A stretch of DNA of 64,000 nucleotides from Laceyella putida (GCF_042665195.1 NZ_JBHTBW010000040.1:1-64000); one strand, 5' to 3'. Positions 53,963-62,981 are shown, counted from the stretch's first letter. The notes: generated by a model not told the origin, from the letters alone. Numbers and translations are program-made.

Positions 53963-53991
53963 TTGCAACGGATTTCCCTTTCCATTATAAT
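53963..53991 (+). promoter_or_regulatory. Promoter of the btu operon
   Basis: TTGCAA (53963-53968), 17 nt, TATAAT (53986-53991), about 25 nt before the riboswitch. Confidence 0.7.
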
Positions 53992-54015
53992 GATAACGAA
54001 CGAAGTGAATAGGGG

Positions 54016-54187
54016 AAAAGGTCTTTCTTGCATAAAGAGAGCCAAGAGGGAAGTCCGGTGCGAATCCGGCGCGGTCCCGCCACTGTCAATGGGGAGGATA
54101 ACTGCAACAGGTGAAGGCCACTGTCGTGACATCACGATGGGAAGGCGCAGTTGGACGATGAACCATGAGCCAGGAGACCTGCCTTTT
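54016..54187 (+). promoter_or_regulatory. Cobalamin riboswitch
   Basis: The B12-box core is clear: GTCCGGTGCGAATCCGG, GCGGTCCCGCCACTGT, and the 3' GAGCCAGGAGACCTGCC. The outer helix AAAAGGTCT pairs with AGACC..TTTT. It precedes btuF and would turn off import when cobalamin is plentiful. Confidence 0.95.
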
Positions 54188-54279
54188 CCAAACGTCCACT
54201 TGCGTTCTCCTTCGAGGGTTAAGGAGGGACGCGTGCGTGCGGGCAGTTGAATCCCGCGTCTTTTTCGCATGCTCTTCTC

Positions 54280-54314
54280 CAACCTGTGCCCATCGGGATG
54301 CACAGGTTTTTCAC
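54280..54314 (+). terminator. Riboswitch-linked attenuator before btuF
   Basis: AACCTGTGCC.CAT pairs with ATGCACAGGTT, followed by TTTC, between aptamer and btuF. Confidence 0.7.
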
Positions 54315-54341
54315 GTGCGCATCAAGAAAGGAGAAGAATTC

Positions 54342-55295
54342 ATGACATCGATGTGGAAACAACGTTTTGGCTTGCTGTGCTTAAGTGTGTTGCTGGTGCT
54401 CAGCGTGGTGGGCTGTGGCCCTTCCGCTCCATCGGGAACGGCTGGCGGCCAATCGCCGGTCAAACCGGGGGCGGTGGACTATCCGGTCGAGGTGAAGGAC
54501 CAAGCGGGCAACAAGGTGACCGTCAAGCAAGAGCCAAAGCGCATCGTCTCACTGATGCCAAGCAATACGGAAATCGCTTATGCGCTTCAATTGGATAAAA
54601 AGGTGGTGGGCGTGACCACCAATGATAACTATCCTGAAGCCGTGAAGAAATTGCCCAAAGTCGGCGATTTCAAGATCAATGTGGAGAAAGTCGTCGCGTT
54701 GAAGCCGGACTTGGTGTTGGCCAACGGGGCAAATGACAAAGCGACATTGGATCAGTTAAAGAGGCTGGGCATCCCGGTTATCGTATTGGATGCCAAGAAC
54801 ATCAAAGACATCTACCGCTCGATCGCGATCGTCGCCACGGCGGCCAATGCGGCTCGTGAAGCGGACAACTTAATCGCCAAGCTGCAAAAAGAGCAACGCG
54901 ACATTTATGCCAAAGTGGTGGATGTGCCCAAAGAGAAACGGGTGAAAGTGTTTGTGGAGTTGGATCCGACGCTGTTTACCGTCGGTGGCGATACATTCAT
55001 GAATGAGTTGGTCTTGGCCGCGGGCGGGGTGAATGTGGCGGCGGAGCTGAAAGGCTGGCCACAGGTGTCCGCTGAGCAAGTGGCCAAATGGAATCCTGAT
55101 ATCATCATCTCATCTTATGGAAGCACAGACCAAATCATGAAGCGCCAAGGCTGGTCAACCGTGAATGCCGTCAAGGAGAAGCGCGTCTATGCCGTGGACC
55201 CCAATTTGACCAACCGTCCGGGACCGCGGATCTTCCAAGGGGTCAAAGAAATGGCCGAGCAGTTTTATCCGGAGAAATTTGGTGAAGAGAAGTGA
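54342..55295 (+). CDS. btuF: Cobalamin-binding lipoprotein BtuF
   Basis: The 317-residue periplasmic-binding-type lipoprotein has a signal peptide with lipobox SVVGC (Cys near residue 23), then PKRIVSLMPSNTEIAYALQLDKKVVGVT, LKPDLVLANG and LRPGPRIFQG-like motifs of the helical-backbone (TroA/BtuF) class. The riboswitch upstream and adenosyltransferase downstream make cobalamin or cobinamide the likely ligand rather than iron chelates. ATG 54342 follows AAAGGAG. Its stop overlaps the btuC GTG. Confidence 0.92.
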   Translation: MTSMWKQRFGLLCLSVLLVLSVVGCGPSAPSGTAGGQSPVKPGAVDYPVEVKDQAGNKVTVKQEPKRIVSLMPSNTEIAYALQLDKKVVGVTTNDNYPEAVKKLPKVGDFKINVEKVVALKPDLVLANGANDKATLDQLKRLGIPVIVLDAKNIKDIYRSIAIVATAANAAREADNLIAKLQKEQRDIYAKVVDVPKEKRVKVFVELDPTLFTVGGDTFMNELVLAAGGVNVAAELKGWPQVSAEQVAKWNPDIIISSYGSTDQIMKRQGWSTVNAVKEKRVYAVDPNLTNRPGPRIFQGVKEMAEQFYPEKFGEEK

Positions 55296-56323
55296 GAAAG
55301 GCGCGGGCTTTGGCTTGGGGCGGAGGACTCATCCTCTGCCTTCTTTTTTCCTTAGCGGCCGCCGTTTCGGTGGGGAGCACGGAGATTGGCTTGGAGACCG
55401 TTTGGCGGGTGATCGTTCACCATGTCCTGCCGCTCGGGGATGGGGCCAGTGTGGGAACGGATGAGGTCATCATCTGGGAACTGCGGTTGCCGCGCGTGAT
55501 CCTGGTCGCGTTGATCGGGGGAACCTTGGCGGTGGCGGGCACCGTGTTTCAAGGGTTATTGCGCAACCCGCTGGCTGATCCTTATGTCTTGGGCGTTTCG
55601 TCCGGCGCCTCCGTCGGCAGCGCGCTCGTGGTGATCACCGGTTGGGGGCTGACCATGTTGGGCCAGTGGGCGTTGCCGCTGGCCGCTTTCGTCGGGGCGG
55701 CCGTCTCCGTGTTGCTCGTGCTTCGGTTGGCGCGCATCCGCATGCAACTGCAGGTCTCTTCACTGATCCTGGCGGGGGTGGTGGTGCAGTCCTTTTTCGG
55801 GGCGGTGCTCACCCTGCTCATCTCCTTGTCACCCGAGGAGTTGAACCGGATCCAGTTTTGGTTGATGGGAAGTTTGGCGTTGCGCGAGTGGCAACACGTG
55901 GAAGTGGTGTTGCCGTTCAGTCTGGGAGGGGTTGTCCTTTGCTGGCTGTTCAGTCGGGAGCTGAATCTGTTCGCGCTTGGAGATCGTTCCGCCACTCATT
56001 TGGGGCTGTCCGTCACCCAGGTCCGCTTGGGACTGATCCTGCTCGCTTCCCTGATGACCGGAGCGGCGGTATCGGTAGCCGGAATGATTGGATTTGTCGG
56101 TTTGGTCATCCCCCATATGATGCGGATGTTGACCGGTGGTGATCACCGCACGCTGATACCGCTTTCCCTGTTGGCCGGCGCGATCTTTCTCATCTGGGCG
56201 GACGCGTTGTCCCGAGTGGTGCTCGCGCCGCGCGAATTGCCGATCGGCGTGATCACCGCGTTTGTGGGAGCCCCCTTTTTTGCGGCCATTTTGCGCAGGC
56301 ATCAGCATAAATGGAGTGGATGA
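55292..56323 (+). CDS. btuC: Cobalamin ABC transporter permease BtuC
   Basis: The 343-residue FecCD/BtuC permease has about ten membrane segments with LRLPRVILVALIGGTLAVAG, NPLADPYVLGVSSGASVGSA and GFVGLVIPHMMRMLTGGDHR motifs. The GTG at 55292 overlaps the btuF stop (GTGA), so it is coupled. BtuD follows 14 nt after its stop. Confidence 0.93.
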   Translation: MRKARALAWGGGLILCLLFSLAAAVSVGSTEIGLETVWRVIVHHVLPLGDGASVGTDEVIIWELRLPRVILVALIGGTLAVAGTVFQGLLRNPLADPYVLGVSSGASVGSALVVITGWGLTMLGQWALPLAAFVGAAVSVLLVLRLARIRMQLQVSSLILAGVVVQSFFGAVLTLLISLSPEELNRIQFWLMGSLALREWQHVEVVLPFSLGGVVLCWLFSRELNLFALGDRSATHLGLSVTQVRLGLILLASLMTGAAVSVAGMIGFVGLVIPHMMRMLTGGDHRTLIPLSLLAGAIFLIWADALSRVVLAPRELPIGVITAFVGAPFFAAILRRHQHKWSG

Positions 56324-56337
56324 GAGGAGGAAAGACC

Positions 56338-57174
56338 ATGTTGTTGCGGGCGGAACAGCTCAGCAAGCGATTGGGCGACCGCTGGGTGCTGCAAGGGATC
56401 AGCCTGGCGGTGGCGCCGGGCGAAATGATTGGCATCCTCGGTCCCAACGGAAGCGGCAAGAGCACCCTCCTTTCATGCTTGGTGGGGGAGATGAAAGCAG
56501 ACGCCGGCCAGGTATGGTTGCGCGACCGGTTGCTCGCGGAGATGAGCGTCAAAGAACGGGCGCGACAAATTGCCATGTTGGCCCAGGAAGAGGTAGGGGA
56601 AATCTATTTCACTGTCAAAGGAATAGTGGAGATGGGTCGCCATCCGTATCTGGGTCGCTGGCCGTGGCTGAGCGAACGGGATGAACAGGTCGTCGCCCAT
56701 GTGATGCGGGAGACGGACAGCCAGCACTTGGCAGGAAGGATCTTCGCGCGACTCAGCGGCGGCGAAAAGCAACGGGTCTCCTTGGCGCGGGCGATGGCGC
56801 AAGAGCCGCTGTTACTGGTGCTGGATGAGCCCACCGCTTATCTCGATTTGAAATATCAGTTTGTATTACTGGGTTGGGTCAAACGGTGGCAAACGGAATG
56901 TGGATTGACCGTGATCATGGTATTGCACGATTTGAATCTCGCCGCACAATATTGTGATCGCCTGGTGGTGCTGAAAGAGGGCAAAGTCGTGCGGCAAGGG
57001 ACACCGCATGAGGTGATTGTGGAGGAAATGGTGGAAGAGGTATATGGGATGACACCGATTTTGATTGAACATCCCCTGTTGCGCGTTCCGCAAGTGCTGT
57101 TGACGGCGGCCGGAACAAGGGAAAACGGAGAGGAGCGCGAACAAGTTGAAAATCTATACCCGCACGGGCGATGA
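56338..57174 (+). CDS. btuD: Cobalamin ABC transporter ATPase BtuD
   Basis: The 278-residue ATPase: Walker A GPNGSGKSTLL near residue 34, signature RLSGGEKQRVSLARA near 138, Walker B LLVLDEPTAYLD near 160 and the switch His in MVLHDLNLA near 193. It extends about 30 residues past the typical FecE-type domain. The ATG at 56338 follows GAGGAGG. Its last 29 nt overlap the adenosyltransferase gene. Confidence 0.92.
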   Translation: MLLRAEQLSKRLGDRWVLQGISLAVAPGEMIGILGPNGSGKSTLLSCLVGEMKADAGQVWLRDRLLAEMSVKERARQIAMLAQEEVGEIYFTVKGIVEMGRHPYLGRWPWLSERDEQVVAHVMRETDSQHLAGRIFARLSGGEKQRVSLARAMAQEPLLLVLDEPTAYLDLKYQFVLLGWVKRWQTECGLTVIMVLHDLNLAAQYCDRLVVLKEGKVVRQGTPHEVIVEEMVEEVYGMTPILIEHPLLRVPQVLLTAAGTRENGEEREQVENLYPHGR

Positions 57175-57721
57175 GGGCAAGACCGGTGTGATTGGCGGAC
57201 GTGTGCCAAAGGACGATATCCGTGTTGAAGCGTATGGCACGGTGGATGAAGTGAATGCGTTTGTCGGCGAAGCGATTGTGCGGATGGACGCCGGACTGCA
57301 TGCGGACTTGATTCGGGATTTGACGGAGATTCAACATGAATTGTTTGATGCGGGGGGAGACTTAGCCCAAGCGGGAAAAAATCGGCAGTACAAAGTGACG
57401 GCGTCCATGGTCACCCGTTTGGAGGCGTGGATTGACCGTTATGAGCGGGAGTGCCCGGCCTTGGAGCGCTTCATTTTGCCGGGCGGTTCTCCACTGTCTT
57501 CCGCGTTGCACGTATGCCGTGTCTTGACGCGGCGAGCCGAGCGGCTGGTCGTCACCCTGTGTCGGGAACAAGAGGCGAACGAGGAAGTGCGGCGCTATCT
57601 CAACCGATTGTCGGACTTCTTCTTCACCGTGGCCCGTGTGGCCAATGTGCGGGCTGGGGTGCCTGATGTAGAATATAAGCGGGGTGGGCGTGTCTTTCAC
57701 ACGGACAATGAGGGCAAATGA
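57146..57721 (+). CDS. PduO-type ATP:cob(I)alamin adenosyltransferase
   Basis: The 191-residue enzyme converts cob(I)alamin to adenosylcobalamin. Family blocks: YTRTGDEGKTG at the N-terminus (ATP site), YGTVDEVNAFVG near residue 32, FILPGG and CRVLTRRAERLVV near 125, and LNRLSDFFFTVAR near 152. The TTG start at 57146 lies inside the end of btuD and follows GAGAGGAG. Its place in the riboswitch operon links import to cofactor assembly; an AdoCbl-dependent enzyme would have to be elsewhere in the genome. Confidence 0.92.
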   Translation: MKIYTRTGDEGKTGVIGGRVPKDDIRVEAYGTVDEVNAFVGEAIVRMDAGLHADLIRDLTEIQHELFDAGGDLAQAGKNRQYKVTASMVTRLEAWIDRYERECPALERFILPGGSPLSSALHVCRVLTRRAERLVVTLCREQEANEEVRRYLNRLSDFFFTVARVANVRAGVPDVEYKRGGRVFHTDNEGK

Positions 57722-57769
57722 GTTGGAGAAGCCCATCGTCGGTTCGAGATGCAGAGGAGGAAAATGAAG

Positions 57770-58126
57770 ATGGCCTTAAAGATGTACTGGTATCCCAAAT
57801 GCGGGACTTGCCGCAAAGCAAAGAAATTCTTTGAAGAGCATGGCATCGACGTAACGGAAATCCATATTGTCGAAGCGCCACCATCCAAGGACGAGTTGGC
57901 TCAGTTGATAGAAAAAAGCGGCCTGCCGATCCAAAAGTTTTTTAACACCAGCGGGCAGAAATACCGCGAGTTGGGCTTGTCGCAGAAGTTGAAAGAGATG
58001 AGCGACACGGAGAAGCTGGACTTGCTCGCGTCCGACGGCATGCTGATCAAGCGCCCGATCGTCACCGATGGCGACAAAGTGACGGTTGGCTTTAAAGAAG
58101 AGCAGTTTAAAGAGACGTGGGTGTAA
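57770..58126 (+). CDS. ArsC/Spx-fold protein (YusI-like)
   Basis: The 118-residue thioredoxin-fold protein of the ArsC family has the CGTC motif (KMYWYPKCGTCRKAKKF at the N-terminus) and the SDGMLIKRPIV segment, matching B. subtilis YusI in length and ends. Spx-type DNA/RNA polymerase-binding features are not obvious, and the second catalytic cysteines of arsenate reductase are absent, so function is unknown. The ATG at 57770 has AGGAGG nine nt upstream; ATG 57764 is too close to it. Ended by a hairpin. Confidence 0.88.
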   Translation: MALKMYWYPKCGTCRKAKKFFEEHGIDVTEIHIVEAPPSKDELAQLIEKSGLPIQKFFNTSGQKYRELGLSQKLKEMSDTEKLDLLASDGMLIKRPIVTDGDKVTVGFKEEQFKETWV

Positions 58127-58131
58127 CATGC

Positions 58132-58173
58132 GAAACCTCCCTTTCCCCGGATAGGGGTGGGGGAGGTTATTTT
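58132..58173 (+). terminator. Terminator after the YusI-like gene
   Basis: AACCTCCCTTTCCCC pairs with GGGGTGGGGGAGGTT, followed by ATTTTTC. Confidence 0.85.
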
Positions 58174-58186
58174 TCGCAAAAAATAA

Positions 58187-58256
58187 AGTAACCACTCACT
58201 TCGTTGTTGCCTTTTTCGCTCCGGCTCCCTAAAATAAAAGTGAGTAATCACTTACT
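58187..58256 (+). promoter_or_regulatory. TetR-type operator region of the ABC-2 exporter operon
   Basis: An 18-bp imperfect palindrome AGTGAGTAATCACTTACT (58239-58256; 14 of 18 positions symmetric) ends just before the ribosome site, and a related AGTAACCACTCACT lies at 58187-58200. Both fit the size of a TetR-dimer site. The last gene of the operon encodes a TetR regulator, so autoregulation is likely (inference). Confidence 0.6.
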
Positions 58257-58276
58257 GAATGGAGGGGGCCATTGCT

Positions 58277-59560
58277 ATGTGGAGACGGATTGGCGCGTTG
58301 ATCCGCAAGGAGTTTATTCAGTTGAAACGGGATCGCCGCACGTTGGCCATGTTGATTGTTTTACCTGTCTTATGGTTGGTTGCCTTTGGCTATGCCGTGA
58401 ACTTTGATGTCAATGTATCCAATGTGATGATAGTGGACCAGGCGCGGAATGAAGCGGCCGGCAAAGCAATCAAGCAGATGGAGAAGAATGGGGATCTGCG
58501 CATTGTTGAGCGGGAGGCGACACAGGCGCAGGGAGAAGAAGCACTCAAGCAAGGGACGACGGATGCGGTGATTCTCATTCCCAAAGCATATGATCTTTCC
58601 CCTGACAACGCCGACGAACAACTGCGCATCTGGGTGGATGGGAGCCGTTTATTCTCAGCCCAATCCGTTGTGCGGGAGTTAAATGAGGCATTGGGGGACT
58701 TGCAGCAAGAGAATATGGAAGAGATGAAAGAACAGATGGAGGCGGAGTGGCAACAAGCCAAAGCGCCCGAGGTGAAGTTGGATTTGGGTGGAACGATGAT
58801 TCCGCCACAAGTGGCAAGCCAGGTAAAAGAGAAGATTGAGACGCAATTGTCGGAGCAGTTGAATGAGCGGCAAGAGGAACAAAAGGCGAGGCTGACGGAC
58901 CAGCTTCCCAATCCGGACTTTATGGCACCGGAGATCGAGGTGCGCTATAACGAGGATCTCAAAAGCGTTTATCATATGATTCCCGGCCTGATGGGACTCG
59001 TCCTCATCTTTATTACCACACTGATGACCGCGCTTGGGGTGGTCAAGGAGAAAGAGCGGGGAACGTTGGAACAATTGGTTGTCTCTCCGCTCAGATCGGT
59101 TGAGCTCATTTTGGGGAAATTGCTTCCCTACATGATCATCGCCACATTGGACTTTTTTATCGTGTTTGCGGTGGGGACTTGGGTTTTTCAAGTGCCGTTC
59201 ACGGGTGATCTTTTCTCTTACCTCCTTGTCGCCCTGTTGTTCCTGTTCGCTTCACTCGGGTTGGGCTTGTTTGTCTCCACGGTATCGGAGACGCAACAGC
59301 AGGCGATGCAATTGGCCGTTTTGACCCTTGTGCCCCAATTTATCCTCTCCGGTTTTGTCTTTCCGCTTGAGGCGATGCCGGAAGCGATTCGTTGGATCGC
59401 GTATGTGATGCCGTTGACTTACTTTTTGCCGATCAGCCGCGATGTCTTCCTCAAAGGCATGAGTGCATGGGATCACCCGTTGCCGTTCGCGATGTTGGCG
59501 TTTTTCGCCCTGCTGTTCCTGTTGATCGCCACCATTCGGTTTAAGCGGAGTTTGGCATAA
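58277..59560 (+). CDS. ABC-2 type exporter permease
   Basis: The 427-residue ABC-2 permease is of the YbhR/YhhJ type: one N-terminal membrane segment (about residues 21-41), a large extracytoplasmic domain (45-240) with a Gln/Glu-rich coiled-coil stretch (LQQENMEEMKEQMEAEWQQA), then five membrane segments including KEKERGTLEQLVVSPLRSVELILGK. Such exporters pump drugs or lipids. Only one permease is present, so a homodimer is expected. ATG 58277 follows GGAGGG. It is first of a four-gene operon. Confidence 0.88.
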   Translation: MWRRIGALIRKEFIQLKRDRRTLAMLIVLPVLWLVAFGYAVNFDVNVSNVMIVDQARNEAAGKAIKQMEKNGDLRIVEREATQAQGEEALKQGTTDAVILIPKAYDLSPDNADEQLRIWVDGSRLFSAQSVVRELNEALGDLQQENMEEMKEQMEAEWQQAKAPEVKLDLGGTMIPPQVASQVKEKIETQLSEQLNERQEEQKARLTDQLPNPDFMAPEIEVRYNEDLKSVYHMIPGLMGLVLIFITTLMTALGVVKEKERGTLEQLVVSPLRSVELILGKLLPYMIIATLDFFIVFAVGTWVFQVPFTGDLFSYLLVALLFLFASLGLGLFVSTVSETQQQAMQLAVLTLVPQFILSGFVFPLEAMPEAIRWIAYVMPLTYFLPISRDVFLKGMSAWDHPLPFAMLAFFALLFLLIATIRFKRSLA

Positions 59561-59572
59561 GGAGGGATGAAG

Positions 59573-60460
59573 ATGTTTCGCTTACAGGGTGTAACGGTAA
59601 AAATGGGAAAAGAAGTGGCCTTATTCCCTTTGACTTGGGAGATCAGGCGCGGAAAAATTTATGGCATCGTGGGTTCGGATGGAGCAGGGAAGACGACGCT
59701 AATCAAAACCCTGGTTGGACTCGTCAAGCCTACAAGTGGACAGCTTTCATTGGACAGAGGAACCCGCATCGGTTTTGTGCCTGAGCATTTCGGGTTGTAT
59801 GAGGAGATGAGCATCGCTGAAAATATCCTGTTTACAGCTTCCCTCAACGGAGTGGCCGCAGATGTTGCACAGGAGCGGATGCCATCCTTATTGGAACTCA
59901 CGGGCTTGGCTCCTTACTCCGATCGCCTCGCGAGAAGTCTTTCCGGGGGGATGAAACGGAAGTTGGCCATGATTTGCGCCATGATTCATGAACCGGGTTG
60001 TTTCATCCTCGATGAACCGACCAATGGGGTCGATCCGGTCTCCCGAAGGGAAATCTGGCAACTAATCCGCACTTACCGGGACAAAGGGGCGACGGTGATC
60101 GTATCGACGCAGTATCTGGACGAGGTGATCCATTGCGATGAGGTGCTTTTTTTGCATCAAGGACGGATGCTGATGGCTGATGCTCCCAAGCGGATACTGG
60201 AACAGTTTCCATATGAAGTGTGGGCGCTCAAAAAGATGCGCCAAGTCCCGCTAAGTGAGATGCGCGAGTTTCGAGAGATTTCCGGAGTCGTGGAACTCTT
60301 TCAGCGCGGAACCGATTGGATCGCTTATGTGAACGGGAGTGCCGACCTAAGAGAAAGCGCGGCACAGCGGGGATATCGACTGGAGCGGATTCCGCCGCTG
60401 GTGGAAGATGTGTTGATTCGCCTGATCAAGGAGGGAGCCATCCATGATACAACTGTATGA
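59573..60460 (+). CDS. ABC exporter ATPase 1
   Basis: The 295-residue ATPase: Walker A GSDGAGKTTLIK near residue 34, signature LSGGMKRKLAM near 124 and Walker B CFILDEPTNGVDPVSRRE near 145. It has a C-terminal extension of about 70 residues after the NBD. The start at 59573 is preferred because AGGAGG is then 7 nt away. It overlaps the second ATPase by 17 nt. Two separate NBDs with one permease match the E. coli YbhFSR layout, where YbhF is a fusion of two ATPase domains. Confidence 0.88.
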   Translation: MFRLQGVTVKMGKEVALFPLTWEIRRGKIYGIVGSDGAGKTTLIKTLVGLVKPTSGQLSLDRGTRIGFVPEHFGLYEEMSIAENILFTASLNGVAADVAQERMPSLLELTGLAPYSDRLARSLSGGMKRKLAMICAMIHEPGCFILDEPTNGVDPVSRREIWQLIRTYRDKGATVIVSTQYLDEVIHCDEVLFLHQGRMLMADAPKRILEQFPYEVWALKKMRQVPLSEMREFREISGVVELFQRGTDWIAYVNGSADLRESAAQRGYRLERIPPLVEDVLIRLIKEGAIHDTTV

Positions 60461-61202
60461 AGTGACGAAACGTTTTGGATCCTTCCAGGCCGTGGATCAC
60501 GTCACGCTCACCATCGAACCGGGACAGATTTTTGGTTTGCTTGGGGCCAACGGCGCGGGCAAGACGACGCTGATCCGGATGATGTGCGGGATTTTGCCGC
60601 CTACCAGTGGCTCCGGTCAAGTGTTACAATATGATTTGACAAAAGAAAGCGCGAAGATCCGACAGAACATCGGCTACATGTCGCAGAAGTTTTCGCTTTA
60701 CCCCGATTTGACGGTCAAGGAAAATCTGCGTTTTTACGCCAGGTTATATGGAGTGGCCCAGGTGAACCAACGGTTAGAAGAAAGCCTGGAGCGATATCGG
60801 CTTGTTGAAGTGGCGGAGAAGCAAGTCAATCAGTTGGGCAGCGGGATTCGCCAACGGGTGGCGTTTGCGACCAGCACCGTTCATGAACCGTCCCTGCTCT
60901 TTCTCGACGAGCCGACCAGCGGAGTGGATCCCTTGACGCGCCAACTGTTTTGGGAAGAATGTTATGCTTTGACTGAGCTGGGGACGACGATTGTGATTAC
61001 CACGCATTATATGGATGAAGCGGAACGTTGTGATCAGGTAGCCTTGATGAATCGGGGACAAATCGTGGCGATTGGCGAAGTGGATGCGTTGAAAGAGGAG
61101 TTTGCTCCACTTCTGGCGATAGAAGATCCCACGTTGGACGATATTTTTGTCTATGTGATGAGTCAGGGAGGTACCAATGGAGGACAAGAAGAGTTGGGAT
61201 GA
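60444..61202 (+). CDS. ABC exporter ATPase 2
   Basis: The 252-residue ATPase: Walker A GANGAGKTTLIRM near residue 35, Walker B LLFLDEPTSGVDPLTRQ near 153 and switch His in ITTHYMDEAERCD near 188. The signature reads LGSGIRQR rather than LSGGxxQR, so this site may be degenerate and the partner NBD dominant. Its start overlaps ATPase 1 and its end overlaps the TetR gene by 26 nt, so the operon is tightly coupled. Confidence 0.88.
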   Translation: MIQLYEVTKRFGSFQAVDHVTLTIEPGQIFGLLGANGAGKTTLIRMMCGILPPTSGSGQVLQYDLTKESAKIRQNIGYMSQKFSLYPDLTVKENLRFYARLYGVAQVNQRLEESLERYRLVEVAEKQVNQLGSGIRQRVAFATSTVHEPSLLFLDEPTSGVDPLTRQLFWEECYALTELGTTIVITTHYMDEAERCDQVALMNRGQIVAIGEVDALKEEFAPLLAIEDPTLDDIFVYVMSQGGTNGGQEELG

Positions 61203-61869
61203 ATGGGTGGAGTCCGTCGCTGCGGAATATGGGCTTGACCTTGAGAAAAGCAAGATAACGGAGAAACAAAAACGCATTCTCGATGCGGCCATCCAGGTTT
61301 TTGCCGAAAAAGGGTACAGTGGCACCTCGACAAGTGAAATCGCCGAGCGGGCGGGTGTGGCGGAAGCGACGATCTTTAAGCACTACCGCACCAAAAAAGG
61401 ATTGTTGTTGCGTTTGGTGATCCCGGCCTTTGCCAAAGTGGCCAGCCCCATTATCTATAAAGGGGTGGTTCAGCTGTTGGATCAAGACAAACCGATGCAA
61501 GAGATCATGAAAGACGTGATACTCGACCGGGTACAGTTGGTTGAGCGCCATGGGCAGATATTTCGCGTGATCTTGGTGGAGAGCTTATTCCATCCAGAAT
61601 TGCGTGAGGCCTTGATTGATCATGTGTTTCGCAATGTCTATACGATCGCGAGCCAGAAGATCACCGAGTTGCAGCAAAAGGGGAAGTTGCGCCAAGATCT
61701 GCCGGAGCATGTGATCATTCGCGGGGTGATCGGTTCAGCATTTTCTTACCTGATTGCCCGCAATATCGTTCCGCAGTATTTGGCGCAAGGGACGGAGGAA
61801 GAGGAAGTGGCCTGGACGGCGGAAATCCTGATGCACGGGTTGGCCGCCAAACCCGATTCAGGTGAGTAG
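61177..61869 (+). CDS. TetR/AcrR-family transcriptional regulator
   Basis: The 230-residue regulator: helix-turn-helix at about residues 30-75 (QKRILDAAIQVFAEKGYSGTSTSEIAERAGVAEATIFKHY) and a C-terminal ligand-binding domain. Its gene overlaps ATPase 2. The palindromes at 58187-58256 upstream of the operon are likely targets, so it probably represses the exporter until an effector is bound. Confidence 0.9.
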   Translation: MEDKKSWDEWVESVAAEYGLDLEKSKITEKQKRILDAAIQVFAEKGYSGTSTSEIAERAGVAEATIFKHYRTKKGLLLRLVIPAFAKVASPIIYKGVVQLLDQDKPMQEIMKDVILDRVQLVERHGQIFRVILVESLFHPELREALIDHVFRNVYTIASQKITELQQKGKLRQDLPEHVIIRGVIGSAFSYLIARNIVPQYLAQGTEEEEVAWTAEILMHGLAAKPDSGE

Positions 61870-61892
61870 CGCGTTTGCCGCAAAAGACAAAT

Positions 61893-61945
61893 GAAAACCG
61901 AACTTGTTGACTTGAACGGTCAACGGGTTCGGTTTTGTTTTTTTG
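61893..61945. terminator. Bidirectional terminator between tetR and merR-type genes
   Basis: AAAACCGAACTTGTTGAC pairs with GTCAACGGGTTCGGTTTT; T-rich runs follow in both directions. Confidence 0.85.
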
Positions 61946-62981
61946 CCACAACCAAATGAAGCAGATCGTTGACTGGTTGATGGTTCATTTCATAACCTGA
62001 ATCGCTGAGCCATTGGCGCAACTGGCTGATGTCGGCGTAGTATTCATCTTCGATCTGCTTGATCACATCGGGGCGGCCTTGCTTGCGCCAATAGTGGAGA
62101 GTGGCTTGACGCGCCTGTTCATCGGGAAACATCAGATCGAGGATGACGATGCGTCCACTCGGCTTCAATACGCGGGTCATCTCCAACAGGGCCATGCGCT
62201 TTTGCTCCGGCGTGAGATGGTGGAAGGCGAAGCTGGTGACGAGAAAGTCAAAGCGCCGATCGGGATAGGGGATGGCCAAGAAATTTCCCAGCCGCGTTTC
62301 GATTTCTGGATATTTCCGGCGGCAAATCTTCAGCATCTCTTTGGACTGGTCAATGCCGTGGAGACGAATGCCCCGTGCCAGAAAGCGCCCGGCCAAATTG
62401 CCCGTGCCAATGCCGATTTCCAATCCCGTCTCATCCGGCTTTGCCTGACAATGCTTCCATGCCAAATCCAATCCCTGTTCATAATCCCTGTGAACATCAA
62501 AATCTCCCTTCGGCTCGCGCACCATTTGATCATAGCGGGTCGCGATCCGATCAAATTGCCAACGGTCTTGCCATTTTTGGCGAATCTCCTCATTGCGGCG
62601 CGAGGTTTGGGCCAGTTGCCACAATTCATGCCAAGTGGAGGCATCGGGTTGGTACCGCCCGATCATTTGGTCGAGCAGGGTCAAGGTTTGCCTGGTACGC
62701 ACAAACTCCTCAAACATGACCGCCCGTTGCAATTCCAAGTAATACAACACTTCATCGGGATGCCCGGCGTCGATCTCATCCAAGACGTGCTTGATTTGCG
62801 CCAAGGGCATGCCCGTTTCCCTCAGGGTCAAGATGGTGGAGAGCCGCCAAGCATCCGCCTCAGTGAAGTAGCGATAGCCATTGTCCGGCTGCTTGGTTGG
62901 CTGAATCAAGCCTTTCTCTTCATAAAAACGAATTGTTCGGGGCGTGACGTTCAATTGCGCGGCCATTTCATGGATCAGCAT
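61920..62981 (-). CDS. MerR-family regulator fused to a SAM methyltransferase
   Basis: The 353-residue fusion: an N-terminal MerR helix-turn-helix (residues 1-70, MLIHEMAAQLNVTPRTIRFY and NGYRYFTEAD), a helical linker (about 75-150), then a class I methyltransferase with ETGLEIGIGTGNLAG near 188, GIDQSKEMLKI near 210 and VTSFAFHHLTPEQK near 250. It may sense or methylate a small molecule. ATG 62981 follows AAGGAGGAGGAG. The promoter has the 19-bp spacer typical of MerR targets (see promoter entry), so autoregulation is likely. Confidence 0.88.
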   Translation of the reverse strand: MLIHEMAAQLNVTPRTIRFYEEKGLIQPTKQPDNGYRYFTEADAWRLSTILTLRETGMPLAQIKHVLDEIDAGHPDEVLYYLELQRAVMFEEFVRTRQTLTLLDQMIGRYQPDASTWHELWQLAQTSRRNEEIRQKWQDRWQFDRIATRYDQMVREPKGDFDVHRDYEQGLDLAWKHCQAKPDETGLEIGIGTGNLAGRFLARGIRLHGIDQSKEMLKICRRKYPEIETRLGNFLAIPYPDRRFDFLVTSFAFHHLTPEQKRMALLEMTRVLKPSGRIVILDLMFPDEQARQATLHYWRKQGRPDVIKQIEDEYYADISQLRQWLSDSGYEMNHQPVNDLLHLVVAKKQNRTR

